Shown here: piece after piece, positions 42,546-55,167 of the stretch
Layout of the letters: every line of letters starts with the position of its first letter
How positions within the stretch are numbered: position 1 is the stretch's first letter
DNA from: Gadus chalcogrammus
Lineage: Eukaryota; Chordata; Actinopteri; Gadiformes; Gadidae
Direction: 5' to 3'
NCBI RefSeq assembly: GCF_026213295.1
Contig: NC_079426.1
Span: forward strand, 24,462,320-24,526,319
Length of the DNA stretch: 64,000 nucleotides
Position numbers and translations under genes: made by a program
The notes under the pieces: model-generated
What the model was told of the DNA's origin: nothing
Seen by the model: the letters and a program-made list of their open reading frames with translations, nothing else
The model's database searches: none

Positions 42546-43077
42546 GCGAGAGTTTAACACTTTGTCAATAGAATAGCTTAAAACCAGGAAACGAAATTCA
42601 CATGCCGATATTCCAATCGCGCAAACGATGCAAATTTGTTCTAGTTGATTTGAATATTTGAACTTTGGTGCTTGATTTTGGCTTCGCTTTTGGTGTGAAC
42701 ACATCTCGATAGCCTACTTTTAGATTTTATAACGAACAGGAAAACAACATAAAAAAATCACGTCTCCAAAACATGAAATAATTAAAGAACTGGCTACTCT
42801 ATCTTACACTTGGATAAAAAATGTAACTCCATAAAATTGAATTCTCTAAATACATAGGGCTGTGCAATTAATCAAACTTTGTGACGTCCGCTTGCAGAGG
42901 AGGGACTCCCTCCTACTACATAAGTCCCGTCGTCCCATCATCTCTTCAGTCTATAGGCAAACACCTCTTCCTCGCTCCGAGCAAGGAGGGGGGTCTGGTG
43001 AGATACCTCACTCATATATCAGAAAACCTTGGTGAATTTCTTAACCTTAAGTTTTCTTTCAATATTCGCTCGGTATC

Positions 43078-44456
43078 TCACTGGGATATAGTAACTCCCG
43101 TATTGCCAAAGAAGTACCAGTGCAAACCCATCAAACAGGCATGTTCACTGATCCAACGCGTGTGAGACAGATTAGGCACAGTTACATCCAACCTGTAGAA
43201 TCTAGTGAAAGTGTGAGGCGTCGCCCAGCTGGCAGCCGCACATATCTCTTCCACTGAGACCCCCTGAAACAGTGCCCAGGATGTGGACATGCCGCAAGTC
43301 GACTGTGCGCGCAGGCCGATAGCGGGTTCCAAACCAACGCTATTATAAGCCATGGCTATAGCCTCCACGATCCAGTGTGATAAACACTGCTTCGAGAGAG
43401 GCTTCCCCAGGTGTGACGTAGCACAAGATGCAAACAGCTGCTCCGATTTCCTGAATCCAGCCGCAGAGCGCATTCAGCCGCTCCTGCTCCTGGGAGGAGA
43501 ATGGAAAGCCAACAGCTCAATAGGGCGGTATGACAACGCAAATTGGAATACCTTTGGAACAAACGCAGGATTCGGCTTTAATAAAACCCTAACCCTAACC
43601 CCTAACCCTAACCCTAACCCCGCAAAAACTGCATACATGCCGGGCTAACCGAAAGAGCATGGATGTCACTCGCGCGTTTAGCCGAGGCCAACGCGAGCAA
43701 CAAAGCCGTGTTAAACAAGAGCGTCTAAAGCTCTACCTGTTGTAAGGGCTCAAACGGTGGGCGAGACAGTGCATCAAGCACCGTGGATTAATCCCACGGA
43801 GCAGCCAAAGACGGCGACACCGGCTGAAGACGGCGTGCACCTTTCATAAACCGGCAAACGATAGGGTGTTGGCCTGCCATTTTGTCCCCAAAACCTATGT
43901 GACAAGCCGATATAGCGGCCAAGTACACTTTGACAGTGGAGAAAGCCCGGCCTTTATCCAGCAAGCCCTGTAGAAACGTCAGAATAACCGGCACGGGACT
44001 CTGGAAAGCTATTTCCCCAGCTTTTGCGCACCACTCCTCGAACGCATGCCATTTCCCGTCATATGCGTAACGCGTAGAGGAAGCCCTGGCGCCCTGGATA
44101 GTCGTAATGACATTCCATGGGAGTCCAGCCGTCGTTAGGTTCATCCTTTCACGGACCAGACCCACAGAGCCATGCGCTCCGGATGAGGATGGAAGATTTC
44201 CCCATGCGCTTGCGTGGCCTCTGCGTAAAGGCAGAGGCCAAGGCTGGCTGCACAGCAACTGGACTATTTCCGCCAACCAATATTTCCCCGGCCAACGGGG
44301 GGCTATAAGGATCAGCGCATGACCCTTCTCTCGCACTCTGGCAAGAGTAGGAATGATCAGTTCTAATGGGGGAAAAGCGTACAGGAGGACGCGTGGCCAC
44401 TCGTATGCCAAAGCATCCAGCCCCATTGGGGCACTCCGACCGGTTAGGGAATACAA
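43078..44456 (-). pseudogene. DIRS tyrosine recombinase, broken
   Basis: The upstream frame (44456-43788) reads an N-terminal core-binding-like region (STRYAYDGKWHAFEEWC, then VKVYLAAISACHIGF). The downstream frame (43473-43078) has ICAAASWATPHTFTRFYRLD, whose H-x-x-x-R-x-Y cluster resembles the catalytic end of DIRS recombinases. Between them the frame is lost and a telomere-like array occupies 43585-43620. The enzyme would integrate circular cDNA without target duplication. Confidence 0.8.
43585..43620. repeat. Interstitial telomeric repeat (CCCTAA)n
   Basis: Six consecutive CCCTAA-type units, one with an extra C, lie within the DIRS recombinase region. This is the vertebrate telomere sequence on its C-rich strand. 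Confidence 0.93.
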
Positions 44457-44469
44457 CAGAGGGCACTGA

Positions 44470-45999
44470 GTGTTCTCCTCTGATGCAAAGAGATCGACCT
44501 CCGCTCGACTTTATATCTCCCATATCTGGTTCACGACCACGATGTGGTCCAGTTTCCAGTCCGTGTAGCGAGGGTCGCCTCTGGACATTAAATCTGCTCC
44601 CCAGTTCCGCGCGTCCGGCACGCGTGTCGCTCTCAGCGACGAGAGGTGGGCGTTGCCCCGCATGGTCAGTCTGTGTGCCTGATGGTTTATATACGCCACC
44701 ACCGTTGTGTTGTCCGTCCTGACTAGAACATGCTGCCCTCTCAGAAAGGGAAGAAAATGTTTCAGCGCCAGTGACACCGCCTGAAGTTCCAGGCAGTTTA
44801 TGTGAACAAACTGAATATGTGAACTGTGCCATTTATTGCTCTGCCCTCGTATACGGCTCCCGAGCCCGCTCGAGAGGCATCCGTCGAAAGGACCTTCCTT
44901 GCCAGGATAGTTCCCATGGTAACGCCTGTAGTTAAAAAGGACGCGCGTCCCCAAGGGCGCAGCGCCAAGACGCATGCCATGGAGATCTAAAACTCGGCGA
45001 TGGCCATGGCACGTCGGGTTCAGTCTGAGTGATGCAACCCATCGCTGAACCGGCCTCATATGGAGGCGGCCAAATGGGACTACTCCCAGCGCCGACGGCA
45101 TCAGACCCAATAGTCTGAGGCATGTTCTGAACTTCAACATCGTCCCCCTGTGAAAAAGTGCCGGACAAGCCTGAAAGGCTTCCACTCTCTCCGCGGATAG
45201 ACGTGCTTTGAACGTCACTGAATCGATGCATAAGAACGTTATGCTTTGAATAGGGACCAAAACAATCTTTTTCACGTTTATTGTGAAACCCAGGGATATT
45301 AGGTGTGATATGAGCAATCTGATTTGCGCCTTAGCCTCCTGGGGTGACTGTGTGGCTGAGGCCAGTCGTCTATGTACGTTGCTAAACGTATTCCCTTCAA
45401 CCTGAGGGGCGCGTTAGCAGCCTCCGTGCATTTCACAAACAACCAAATACGTTACGCCCTGGAAGGCGAACCTGAGATATTTCCTGTGAGGGGGATAAAT
45501 GGGGATATGGAAATAAGCGTCCGTCAGATCTATGCTTGTGAACCAGCCTCCCGGGCGCAAGAAGCGTATGAGAGCGGCGTGTGTCAGTGTCCTGAAACTG
45601 TACTGTTTCATGAATCTGTTCAGAGTGCGTAAATCTAATATCGGCCGGAGGCCCCCTCCCTTCTTTGGGACTAGAATGTACCTTGAGTAAAACCTCTTTG
45701 GTTTTTCTCCGGTTGCAAAAATCTGAATTGCCCTTTTGTTTTTTAGAGAGGTGATTTCTTCCTTTAAAACATGAGCTTTCTCTCCATGGGCCTACGACTG
45801 CAGTATCCCGTTGAAACGAGGAGGAGTGGACGTAAATTGGAGCCTGTAGCCGGGGGGTTACAGTTTTTATAACCCAATCTGACGCACCACATGCATGCCA
45901 CTCACCAACCTCTCTGCAGGTCCGGCCCTTCTCTCCTTCGTGACGTGAACTGTGAAGGCCGAACGGCCTTCTGCACGCATTTTGTAGGGCTTGGAACAC
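44470..45999 (-). pseudogene. DIRS reverse transcriptase and RNase H, broken
   Basis: Reading leftward, frames carry GWFTSIDLTDAYFHIPIYPP near 45530, the RT palm motif typical of DIRS, then INVKKIVLVPIQSITFLCID near 45260. An RNase H follows with NCLELQAVSLALKHFLPFL near 44790 and VRTDNTTVVAYINHQ near 44720. Frame changes separate the parts. The enzyme would copy the element RNA into cDNA. Confidence 0.8.
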
Positions 46000-46042
46000 G
46001 CCCTCTGTAACCCTTTTTGGAACCGGGTTTGTAACAGAACAT

Positions 46043-46900
46043 CTAGGGGGGACGGCGACGGCGTCTGGCAGGCCTGCCGTACCCTCCTGGTCTCAGCGCC
46101 TCAGGTAGCGCGCCGTTATTCATGGCTCCCTGAGCCGAAGGGGCCGCACGGCCACCTGGCGCCGCCCCGCGAGCGGTTGGTTTCCTCGCCCACGCGCCAC
46201 TGTGCTCCGTCGGCTTGTTCTGGCCCCGGCCGGCCCTGTGGGTTGGGTGGGGCTGACTCTTCTGGATGCTGTAAGCCGGCGGAGGAGCGCGGTGTTGGGT
46301 GAACACCTGGCCGGGTGTGTTGGCGGGGAAAGGCGCTCTTCTGGGAAGACACAGTCGCAGCGCCTCACCCTCCCTCTTTTTCTCCTCCCAGCGTTTTAGC
46401 ATGACGCCGTAGGCTGGGCCAAACAGGCCCTTCGGGTCCACAGGCACGTCGAGGAGTTGGGTTTTTTCCCTCAGAGAGAGACTGGACAGGTTCAGCCACC
46501 TTGCTCTCTCCTGTGCGACCATCAGCGCCATGGCCCTTCAGGACGCTTGGACAGCGCTCCTGTGAAGGCGTAGGCATAGGTCCGTCACAACGCACATTTC
46601 ATCCCACAGGGCTGGGGTGGGTGACGAAGACACGTCGCCCTCCAGCTCCGCCTGGTAGGCCAGCAGCAGCGACGGTGCGTTGAGCGCTCTCACTGTCGTG
46701 GCCATCGCCTTGTAGCCCTTCTCGGTCATTGACGACTGGAAGCAGTCGGCTCTGGACGGCAGTCCAGAACAAGATGTCAGCTCCCGACATCTTGTTCCCG
46801 CACATGCAGGACTTTGTCGGAGGCTTCCCCGAGCCATCGGTTAGGGTAGGTTCAACCTCAGACTGCATGGTCTCCGCTTATGACCAGCCGCTGTTTGGTG
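46043..46900 (-). pseudogene. DIRS gag-like region, broken
   Basis: Overlapping frames encode WLNLSSLSLREKTQLLDVPV, preceded by SALRTVAA-type segments, and followed by a Pro/Arg-rich tail. This arrangement is seen in gag-like proteins of fish DIRS elements. The gene is split by frameshifts near 46535. A perfect 12-bp hairpin (46767-46797) lies inside. Confidence 0.6.
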
Positions 46901-47395
46901 ACAGGTCAGCTTTTTAGCCTCACAGAGGTCAGATGTAGCGATGTAGGCTAGCGTTCGATGACCGAGGGGTTAGCTCGCTCTGGGAACAATATGCTAGGCC
47001 GTCTACAACTTCTGTCCGAGAGGTGCTTCTAGGAGCAAGAAGAGGTCAAAGACTGAAGAGATGACGTGACAACGGGACTTATGTAGTAGGAGGGAGTCCC
47101 TCCTCTGCAAGCAGACTTCACGTCTGTTGGCCAGTCACGACTGGCGTAGTGTAAACTTTCTTCTGGGGGACAGCGCGAAGGGCGTGTCCCATAGTGAGAT
47201 ACCGAGCGAATATTGAAAGAAAACTCTGCTCAGAACTGCTCACGTCGCATACTAGTTTATGTCACATACAGCGCCAGCACAGGGAAATAAACAAACATGT
47301 TGGATTATTTCCATGCGTCTGACGGTCAAGCTGCTCTGGCAGCTCTAATAAACTTACAGGAGTCTTTCCACGAAATGTACAGGATATGTACAGAT

Positions 47396-48717
47396 TAGGG
47401 ATAGGCACGAGTAGTAAATTCCAAACTCGAATGATCGAAGGAATTCCTCGAGGATCAATCGAGTACTCGTTTAATCAAATCTATTTTTAGAATGCAACGC
47501 ATCTGCATCAGGAATAGGCCTAATGATGAACGGCAATATTGCCAACCAAACATGTAATGCTTATTCTCCATCAAAACAGTCAGTTATCAGAGTATTCATT
47601 ATTTATTTTTGCAAACGTTCAAAACACATTTTCCTTGCAAAAATAAATATGTGTCTCACAATTTAAATTACGTCGAACCAAGGCCTGTAACGGTTTAAAA
47701 AAACAAATAACCATTGCAAATAATTTAAAGCTGCAAATAAAATGGCAGCAAATGGACAATGGAAATACTCAGCGTTGTGATGTACACGGCCGGGATCACA
47801 GCTGCGTCTTTCGCCGGTGAATATAGCCGACACACTTGGTTGCTGCGGGTCTGCTTTCCCGAACTCACCGTTGTGTTTCAAATCAAATCAAATCAAATCA
47901 AATTTATTGTCATTTTGTTGATTGAACAACAAAACAAGAAGGCGTTTCACACGGATCAAGATCAAACATAAATTTCAAACAAACAAACAAACAAACGTCC
48001 CAATGATGAATAAATAAATAAATAATAAATAAAGTCCAGTGAGAAGATCTGGGACGCTGGTGCATTGAGCATCCTGACAGCCTGAGGTAGGAAGCTGTTC
48101 CGCAGCCTGGTGGTGGAGCATCTTAAGCTGCGATAGCGCTTCTTGGAGGGTAGGAGCTGAAAGAAGCTGTTCAGTTTGTTTACGTCCACCCCGTCTCTGC
48201 TGCTTCCGCCTCCGGGCAGTTGCGGGCACGGTGTCAGTGTCCATTAGTATCCTGTGTTTGCGTAGTATGTCCAGATGCCAGCGAATGCCAGTGATGTTAC
48301 TCGCTCTCAATGTCCTAATGTTTAATATTGTTTCCCTGTCATAAACTATGTTCGTAGGACGTCTCACATTCAAACATTCAATTTCAATCTCACAGATCTC
48401 AAGAGGGGCCGCTGCGACTGTGCGCGCCGCCAGATAGTCGCCCTCGCCCTAAAGCTTTGCTTTAACCGCCTCTCGCCATCTCTTAACTTTTTGAATTCTG
48501 GCGCGCCTGCACACGGATGCGCCACACAGAAATTGTATTAATTTAATTTGCTTTGTGCCCACGGCATGCGTTAGTGGCGCCACACAGAAAATTTATACAT
48601 TTGCTTCAGAAAACGTTGTTTGTGTGTGTATATGCAAACTCGAGTTTGCCTGTCCACCAACCGAGTTCATTTGTAACGAGGAGTACTCGAGTAATCGATT
48701 CCTCACGCCCATCCCTA
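47396..48717. mobile_element. hAT nonautonomous element
   Basis: Ends TAGGGATAGGCACGAGTA and CACGCCCATCCCTA are flanked by the 8-bp TSD GTACAGAT (47388-47395 and 48718-48725). Subterminal ATCGAGTACTCG motifs occur at both sides. The interior contains an inverted retroelement piece: ATCAAATCAAATCAAATTTA at about 47880, and a - strand open frame (48373-47975) of unknown family. Confidence 0.9.
47881..48373 (-). repeat. Inverted retroelement 3' fragment inside the hAT
   Basis: The ATCAA repeat and TTTATTGTCATTTTGTTGAT motif look like a LINE/SINE 3' tail. Upstream on the - strand a 132-codon frame reads NVRRPTNIVYDRETILNIRT, which I do not recognise. It may be host-derived or retroelement coding sequence captured by the hAT. 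Confidence 0.4.
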
Positions 48718-49395
48718 GTACAGATAGTATTATTGAACAGAGAAGGATCTGTAATTATGTTTTGGTTTTCGCGGCGCAGATAAGAGAAGAAGGAAGATTC
48801 TACGCATGCACTCAGACATGGTGGTGTTGTGTGATGGTGTATCACAACACCACCTAGCCGCCTGACATGCTAACCCAATCTAAATCCACACACTTTTGCG
48901 TCACTGTATGCACGAATATTTCCTCCCGATAATGCTTGTCTAAACGCGGAATAAGAAGTGAAGACGCGACGCCCTTTTTGCGTCTTCTGTTCAGACCGTC
49001 ATCATGTAAACGTAGCCTCACAATCACAGTCGCTTACGATGAATTGGCAAAGAAACAAAAACACTAGACCACAACCCCGAAGACGGCAGGACAGATGTCG
49101 ATTACAACCAATTGCTCTGTCTTATTTAATTTTCTAGTATGTTTATTTTATTCATTGAACGTTTTATAGAAATTACAGAACAGCTGGATACATATTTATT
49201 TGTACATTATATTCAATTTGAACATTTTCTATTTTTTTTTTATTTGAACAGTTTGGTACTGTGAAGTTTTGTGTTTTTTTTTTAAAATGCCGAATAAATG
49301 CATTTTATTTTCAAACTCAATAAGAATCGTTAGAAGAATCGTGATTTCAATCGTGACCTAAAAAAATTGTGATTCTCATTTTTTCCAAAATCGAG

Positions 49396-50931
49396 AAATC
49401 TGATATTTTGAAGCAAGTACGGAGAATAGGCTCATATTCATTGGCTATATATATTTTGGGGTTGAATTGATTGATTGATTTTTACTGCCGCATCTTCATA
49501 TCGTAATTGATAGTTGTCGAGATTTTGTTGGTCTTTTTTTCCCCTCTGTATTTCTCCCTATTTCTTGATCTTTATTTGTTATGTGCTTGATCTAAAATGA
49601 CTTCAACTCGCCTAACTTTCACAAAACTTTACACTGTGGTGGCAAAACCGACTACCAGGGTCAGAAGGAGCCTTTAGTCCCTTGAAATGTAGTCCTGGGA
49701 CCAAAGCTTCTGGTTCATTTTGGTGGAAACGTGACTTTAGAAAACAGAGTTTACATAGACAGCTTAAGCCCTGACTGCTGTTGTCTGGGCCTAACTCTCG
49801 TCGTTCCTTCAACCTCTGGGATTAAAGCTTCTCCCTTTATAGTCAATTGGATGTCCTCTTGGCTGCTTGTCACAGAGTACATGTTCAGTAGATGTAGGGC
49901 TCGACCTCCCAGATTCAATGTAATTGACCTCTAAGAACGTGGAACAACGGAGGTGGAGGTCTGATGTCTTTCAAGTCTCTCCTTGATACCCTTTCTTTCC
50001 TTTTTACCCCTTTCTGCCGTACGTCTCCTGAGGGCCTTCATGCTGTCTGACTTAATTTTATGTCTGACCCCCAAAGCTGAACTCAAGCCTCCTGTCCAGA
50101 CCTCAGGTCTCCTGCTAAGGCTGCCCAGGCAGACTGAGAGAAGGAAGGTTGGAAGGACCAATCCCAAGTCTCTCTGTAACCAACCCTTTTGGGGCAATTG
50201 GTGTACATGAGTGTCGGACAGGTAACGGCTGCGGTGACCTTACGAGTACATGGCTTTAAATGGTTATTTAAAATGTTTGTCTATGGCCCATCCTCAGACA
50301 CAATGGTGATTTAAAAACCTGTCTTGATGTGCTTCCTCTGTGAACATATGGCCTACTGGAGCACATGGGTGCTGATTTGGCCTCCCATTCCTTCTGCTTA
50401 GGTATGAAGTGCATACTGTCGGTACAAACAAACTGTGTGTGTGTGTGTGTGTGCTCTTGTGCTGACTGTAATGCAGCCTGTCATATATAGGTTAACACTG
50501 CTCCCTCAGGCTCAGTGGGGAGGCTGTGAATCAGCCTGCTACTGAAGGCTGAATGACTGGTTAGCCAGATGATTCTCTAATTGTCAGACTTACTGGCTTT
50601 ATGGCTTACTGTGGTGCTGCCAGGCAAAACTGTCCACATCCATTTAAAGCATTGGTGCCTGGTTGGAGCGCTGGGGAGAGGTCGGGGGCGCCTGGCCCTC
50701 CCTCTCTCTTGCACTCCTCCCTCTTCAGCCTTGCAGTAGCCGGAGGGAGGATGGGCGGGATGGGTGTTGTGGCGGCCATGTCCTTTCCACTGCTTTCATC
50801 CGCATATAGGTAGAATTTGTCACTGGCCCTCTTCTGTCTCTGCCCTCCCCCACCCCTGATCCCCTATTAGCCCTCGCTCTGATAGGATTACAGCTTCCAC
50901 TGTTTTTTAATCAGCGAGTTATATAGTACCC

Positions 50932-51001
<70 letters not shown>

Positions 51002-52256
51002 CATGCGTTTGGTTTGGTTCAGGCAGATCAGGTTATCACATCTTCTGTACAGATTTTTGACCTTTGTCAGAATGCCTTTTCAGATGTGATACGTTTGTTA
51101 AATTTTGCTCTCAGCTATTGCTTTATTTAATTTCATATTTTGTCATATTTCTCTGAAATAATAGTGTGTTCCATATACCTCATACACCACCCGCACGAGT
51201 TGCTCTTGTGATGTAATTTCCTTGCTTGCAGCACTTATAGCGTTGCCGTTTGTCTTTGTGAGTCATTGGCTAATCATTGTTATTTTTAGCTACATAAGCC
51301 TCTTTAGCAAACCAGCTCGAAAACAAAAAAACCTTAAAGTGACCAACATGGTACAAATACAAAGTAAAGAAGTCTCTTTATGGGCGCAGCCATTTGTCGA
51401 GTTTTACGGTCAGCCTCACTGAACTCGGTTGACTCTCAGAATCCCGTTTGGGACCGACCAAAAAAGGGCATTCCTCTGTGAAATGCCGCAAGAAAGCTGG
51501 GAGATCTCCAACTTTGCAACTCGTGCGGGTGGTGTATGAGGCATCACACCATAAGCTCAACCTGTCATTATGTCTAGAAATTAAACAAGAAAACGCAGTT
51601 AAGCAGGTTCCTCAAAATATATATTTTTGAACGTTTCTTGGTTTTGTAGAACTCTAATTGTACTGAACATTGAAGTGGATACATTTTAATTTGTGTAGTT
51701 GCCTAGCAGCATTCAGCAGTGGTCAAATTGTGTGTTATGTATCAAGTGCACAACATCACACTGGGTCATTCCGGACCATGAGATGCACCATGCGGGACTG
51801 CCTTTTGAATGTACAGTATGTGACTTAATGCTCATCCCTCTGTATTGTAGTGTGTCTGCAGGACCGTTTCAGACCTTGGGCGTTGGGAATGAGATCTTTA
51901 TTGTGAAAAGGGGGTCAATTCTTTAATGCTGCAGGTAACACAAATTATAACAGTGCAGCGTGTACGAGGACAGATGCAGACGCATGCATCAATGCAAATT
52001 TGCCAATGCAACTCGCATGCACAATCCTTCCTCCCTGTTGAGTGAATGCTGAATGACCCTCGTATATGGGTCATGCTACTACTGACATGCTTGGAAGAAG
52101 GATAGTAGGCATAGGCAGAATAAAACCAAGTAGAGTAGGAAAATGTATGTTCATATAAAGATCTTTTATCAGGCCTACAGAGGAACTGTTTCTATGATGA
52201 CAGAGGTCATTTCTGTGGTCCCAGTGTGGACAACAACAAACCAACCCAAACATTAA
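49396..52256. other. Intron 2 distal part, mostly unique
   Basis: No exon or transposon terminus is recognised. A (TG)n microsatellite spans about 50934-50998, with a shorter TG run near 50436. Confidence 0.5.
50934..50998. repeat. (TG)n microsatellite
   Basis: About 31 TG units in a nearly perfect run. Confidence 0.97.
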
Positions 52257-53452
52257 GGGCCCTATCTTGCATCCGGCGCAAGTGACTTAGTCACTGGCGC
52301 ATGTGTCGTTGCTAGTTTACAACTGGCGCAGAGTGTTCTTTTCCCACCACCGCCACTCGCCGGTAAATTAGGGATTGATCATGCGCCCCAAGGGGCGGTT
52401 CAGCGGAAGGAGGAGGCGTGTTCTGGCGCAAACGGTATTTTGCCGTTTCTGAATACCATTGCGCTACTGACCAGGAAATACCTGGTTTAAAGTCAGTGGC
52501 GCGTTGTTCAGATGCTATTTTAAGGGCGCATGCATACATGCGCATGTGATGCATACGGATTGCTTGTGCACCTCGCGCATACACTTTGCTTCTCCCATCT
52601 ACCTAGCCGCACATTCTTGGTAAATTATTTGGGAACAGCTGATGCAGCGGTAATAAGTTGTACTTTTAAATCAATGCATCTGCAAACACCGTACAGCAAA
52701 CGCATATTTTCTTGACAGAGACATCGTGTAGGCCTACATGCCCATAACTTTTAGGATTGATGAGTATTTGATCGTGAAAAACATTGTTTTACCGCGAGTG
52801 AGTGTTAAAAAGAATGAATGAATGCGGGCGCGCGTGTGTGCTCTGTTTAAACACACGCAAACTAAACACGTAACGCATAATACAATCAATGTCTTATACC
52901 GCGGGGACACATGCATATTAGGATAGCATACAATACTGATAAGAAACAATGTTTATAATGTACTGCGTATATCATTAAATAGAACCACAGTTACCGCATA
53001 GGCCTATCATATGTTATATATACGTTTTCTTTGCCGAAATGTATTTGAGGACTCAGTATTTCTGAAGTTGTGGAAGAAAACCCCTTATTCCATGTGTGAA
53101 TTAGGCCATATTATTTGGCAATAAACTGAGCCATTTGCAGTTTGAAATTCATGTGCATCTGTCTCATCGGAGACTGCAGACGCGCTGTCAAAATATCAAC
53201 TCGTCCGATTCAAATGCGCTCATGGCTCTTAAAGGGGATGGGAGCTGGCACTCTCATTGGTTTGATGGACGTTACGCCCAAACCACACCTACGGGTAACT
53301 AGGCTGCTTCAGACCAACCCTTTTGACACTTGCGCCGCGACGCAAGTGTCATTTATCCGCCTGTAAAATAGCGATAGCGCCGTAGAACCGCCCACAAAGC
53401 TACTTGCGCTTTGCGCTTCCCACTTGCGTTTCAGACCGTTAAAATAGGGCCC
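52257..53452. mobile_element. MITE with GGGCCCTAT ends
   Basis: GGGCCCTAT at the left and ATAGGGCCC at the right are inverted, and both flanks are rich in GGCGCAAGTG / CACTTGCG motifs in opposite orientation. No clear TSD and no transposase are seen. Confidence 0.7.
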
Positions 53453-53890
53453 AAAATGTGTTTAGTCCATTGTTTTAGTAGGCTAGATGCCAATGGAACA
53501 ATGCATCCTTATGCCTATTATTTCAAGCAGAAGTTGATCAAGCATAAGGCAATGTAAATCGTGTGTGTATCTGTTTGGAAACTTTCCATAATTTTGTCAA
53601 ACACAAGAATCTGAGATTGTCATTCTCAAAAACAAGTACTTTTATAGGATGTACATTGACAGGGTGCTTTATTTCCTATGGGGTTACATTGCAGCTCGTT
53701 TCATGGCTCTTGCTAAATACTGGACCAATTTACAAAAAATGTGTTCACCTTAGTGGTTTAGATGGTAGAGGGGGGCAGGAAGGGGTCCCTGTTGGAGCAC
53801 ATGTCAGAGAGCTCTGAAACCAGTTAATGTGAAACCCCGTGATGACACCACTCGCTGGTATTCCCGCCCCTCTGGCAGCAGAGCCCTCCT

Positions 53891-55167
53891 GGGGTCTCAT
53901 TTATAACCGGGGCTGAAATTGGCGTACGTGACTTTCAAACAAACTCTGACCCATGCGTACGCATGGTTTGGAGGAAAAAGAGAATTGGCGACAAAGATGG
54001 TGTGGTGAACTGAAGTCAGACAGAAGAATTTTAGTGTGAGAAGAACGATTATGTTTTATCATCGCCCTTCATAAATTTAATTTCAACCCGTATCATGCAT
54101 TAAAACTATTTAATCAGAATAATTTAAGTCAACTGTTATTTCTCAGTTATAACTCCGGAAACATCTCCTTAGAATAGAAAAAAAAAAAAAATTCTCTATT
54201 TAATCCCGTCACTCCATACTGTCCACTGACGGCGCGACTGCATGGAATAAAGTATCTGTCCAACATGTGTCAATAACATAATATTTTTATGTGAAACTGT
54301 AAACACATAATCAAATGTCAATTAAATCCCAAGTGTGGAAAACCAAGCCACACTCCTCATCACAATCGTTGTCCGTTACTCTTGATGCTTTTCATGACGA
54401 ATCAGGCATTAAAAAGGGGTTATGTTCAAGAACATTTTACGTGGGTGATTACAAACTGATTATCCAAGCTGTTCTCGGTCAGTCTTATTACCGTAACCCT
54501 ATAAATACAGAGGTGAGCGCCTCGGTAATGCTGCACCATATGGCACTTCTGGCGGACCATGCAAATGGCAGGATTCGGAGTGAGAGGGTCTTTAGGGACC
54601 ATAACGATTTATTGGTAGGCTACATAAAAATATGTACCTTTATGTCAGACCACTTCTTTTTTAATTCTGGGACTGTGCGCTCCTTGCTACTGACAGAGTT
54701 CACTGCTTCAGCAACATGTTGCCACTCACTCTGCTTTTTGTTGTTGGCGATCCCAATCCTGTGACCGCCGAACAAAACTACTTTTCGGGCCTCCATCTCA
54801 CCCACAAGTGTCTCCACTTCAACCTCCGTGAAATTTGGCTTTTTTGATTTTCTCAGTCCTTCTGCCATTGTTTCCGACAAGACATAATACTTGCATCTGA
54901 GTCTGTTTTATGTGCAGATCGCATTCATGAGGTCATTTGCATTGACCATTTATGGTTAAAAAGGGGCGTGTACAGGGCGGAACGTGAAGCTGATTCAGCT
55001 GCGCACACTTGTAGGCACTCTGTGATTTATGAAGCAAAGATTGCGTACGGTGTGCGTACGCAGGGTTTTATAAATCTGAATATTTTTTGGCACACGCAAA
55101 ACTTGGCTTTTGGGCGTAGATACACTTGTAGTAACGATCCCACGCACAGTTTTATAAATGAGACCCC
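53891..55167. mobile_element. PIF/Harbinger-type MITE with a Myb/SANT-like exon
   Basis: Ends GGGGTCTCATTTATAA and TTTATAAATGAGACCCC are inverted repeats, followed inward by GCGTACG-type motifs on both sides. The interior carries a DNA-binding-domain exon on - (54868-54638). No DDE transposase core was recognised. Confidence 0.78.
54638..54880 (-). pseudogene. Myb/SANT-like DNA-binding exon of a Harbinger element
   Basis: The frame from 54880 (or the inner ATG at 54868) reads PNFTEVEVETLVGEMEARKV, then FGGHRIGIANNKKQSEWQHV and RTVPELKKKWSDIK, ending at a GTACAT donor. The spaced Trp and KKWSD are the signature of Myb/SANT-like domains in Harbinger accessory proteins and their domesticated relatives (NAIF1/MSANTD type). 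It is a single first exon; the rest is absent. Confidence 0.72.

Larger units (their letters stand above)
42881..47275 (-). mobile_element. DIRS-type tyrosine-recombinase retrotransposon
   Basis: Gag-like, RT, RNase H and tyrosine-recombinase regions follow in order on the - strand. Long inverted repeats occur at the ends: the block GAGGGACTCCCTCCTACTAC near 42898 recurs inverted near 47085. The block with CAATATTCGCTCGGTATCTC near 43060 also recurs inverted near 47210. Inverted or split repeats rather than LTRs, together with a recombinase instead of an integrase, define DIRS. Coding regions carry several frameshifts, so this copy is dead. Confidence 0.88.
42855..49395. mobile_element. hAT element remnant split by DIRS and a second hAT
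   Basis: The left end TAGGGCTGTGCAATTAATC at 42855 is the same as the left end of the intact hAT at 59743. The matching right part, with AATCGTGATT..CAAAATCGAG, lies at about 49325-49395 but lacks its terminal CAGCCCTA. The span between is filled mainly by a DIRS element (about 42881-47275) and a hAT (47396-48717). Pairing of the two ends is inference. Confidence 0.55.

Noticed and set aside
43585..43620. Chromosome end
   Set aside because: The telomeric repeat is short and flanked on both sides by DIRS coding sequence.
42881..47275. Endogenous retrovirus or LTR element
   Set aside because: End repeats are inverted or split rather than direct LTRs, and a tyrosine recombinase replaces the integrase, so DIRS fits.
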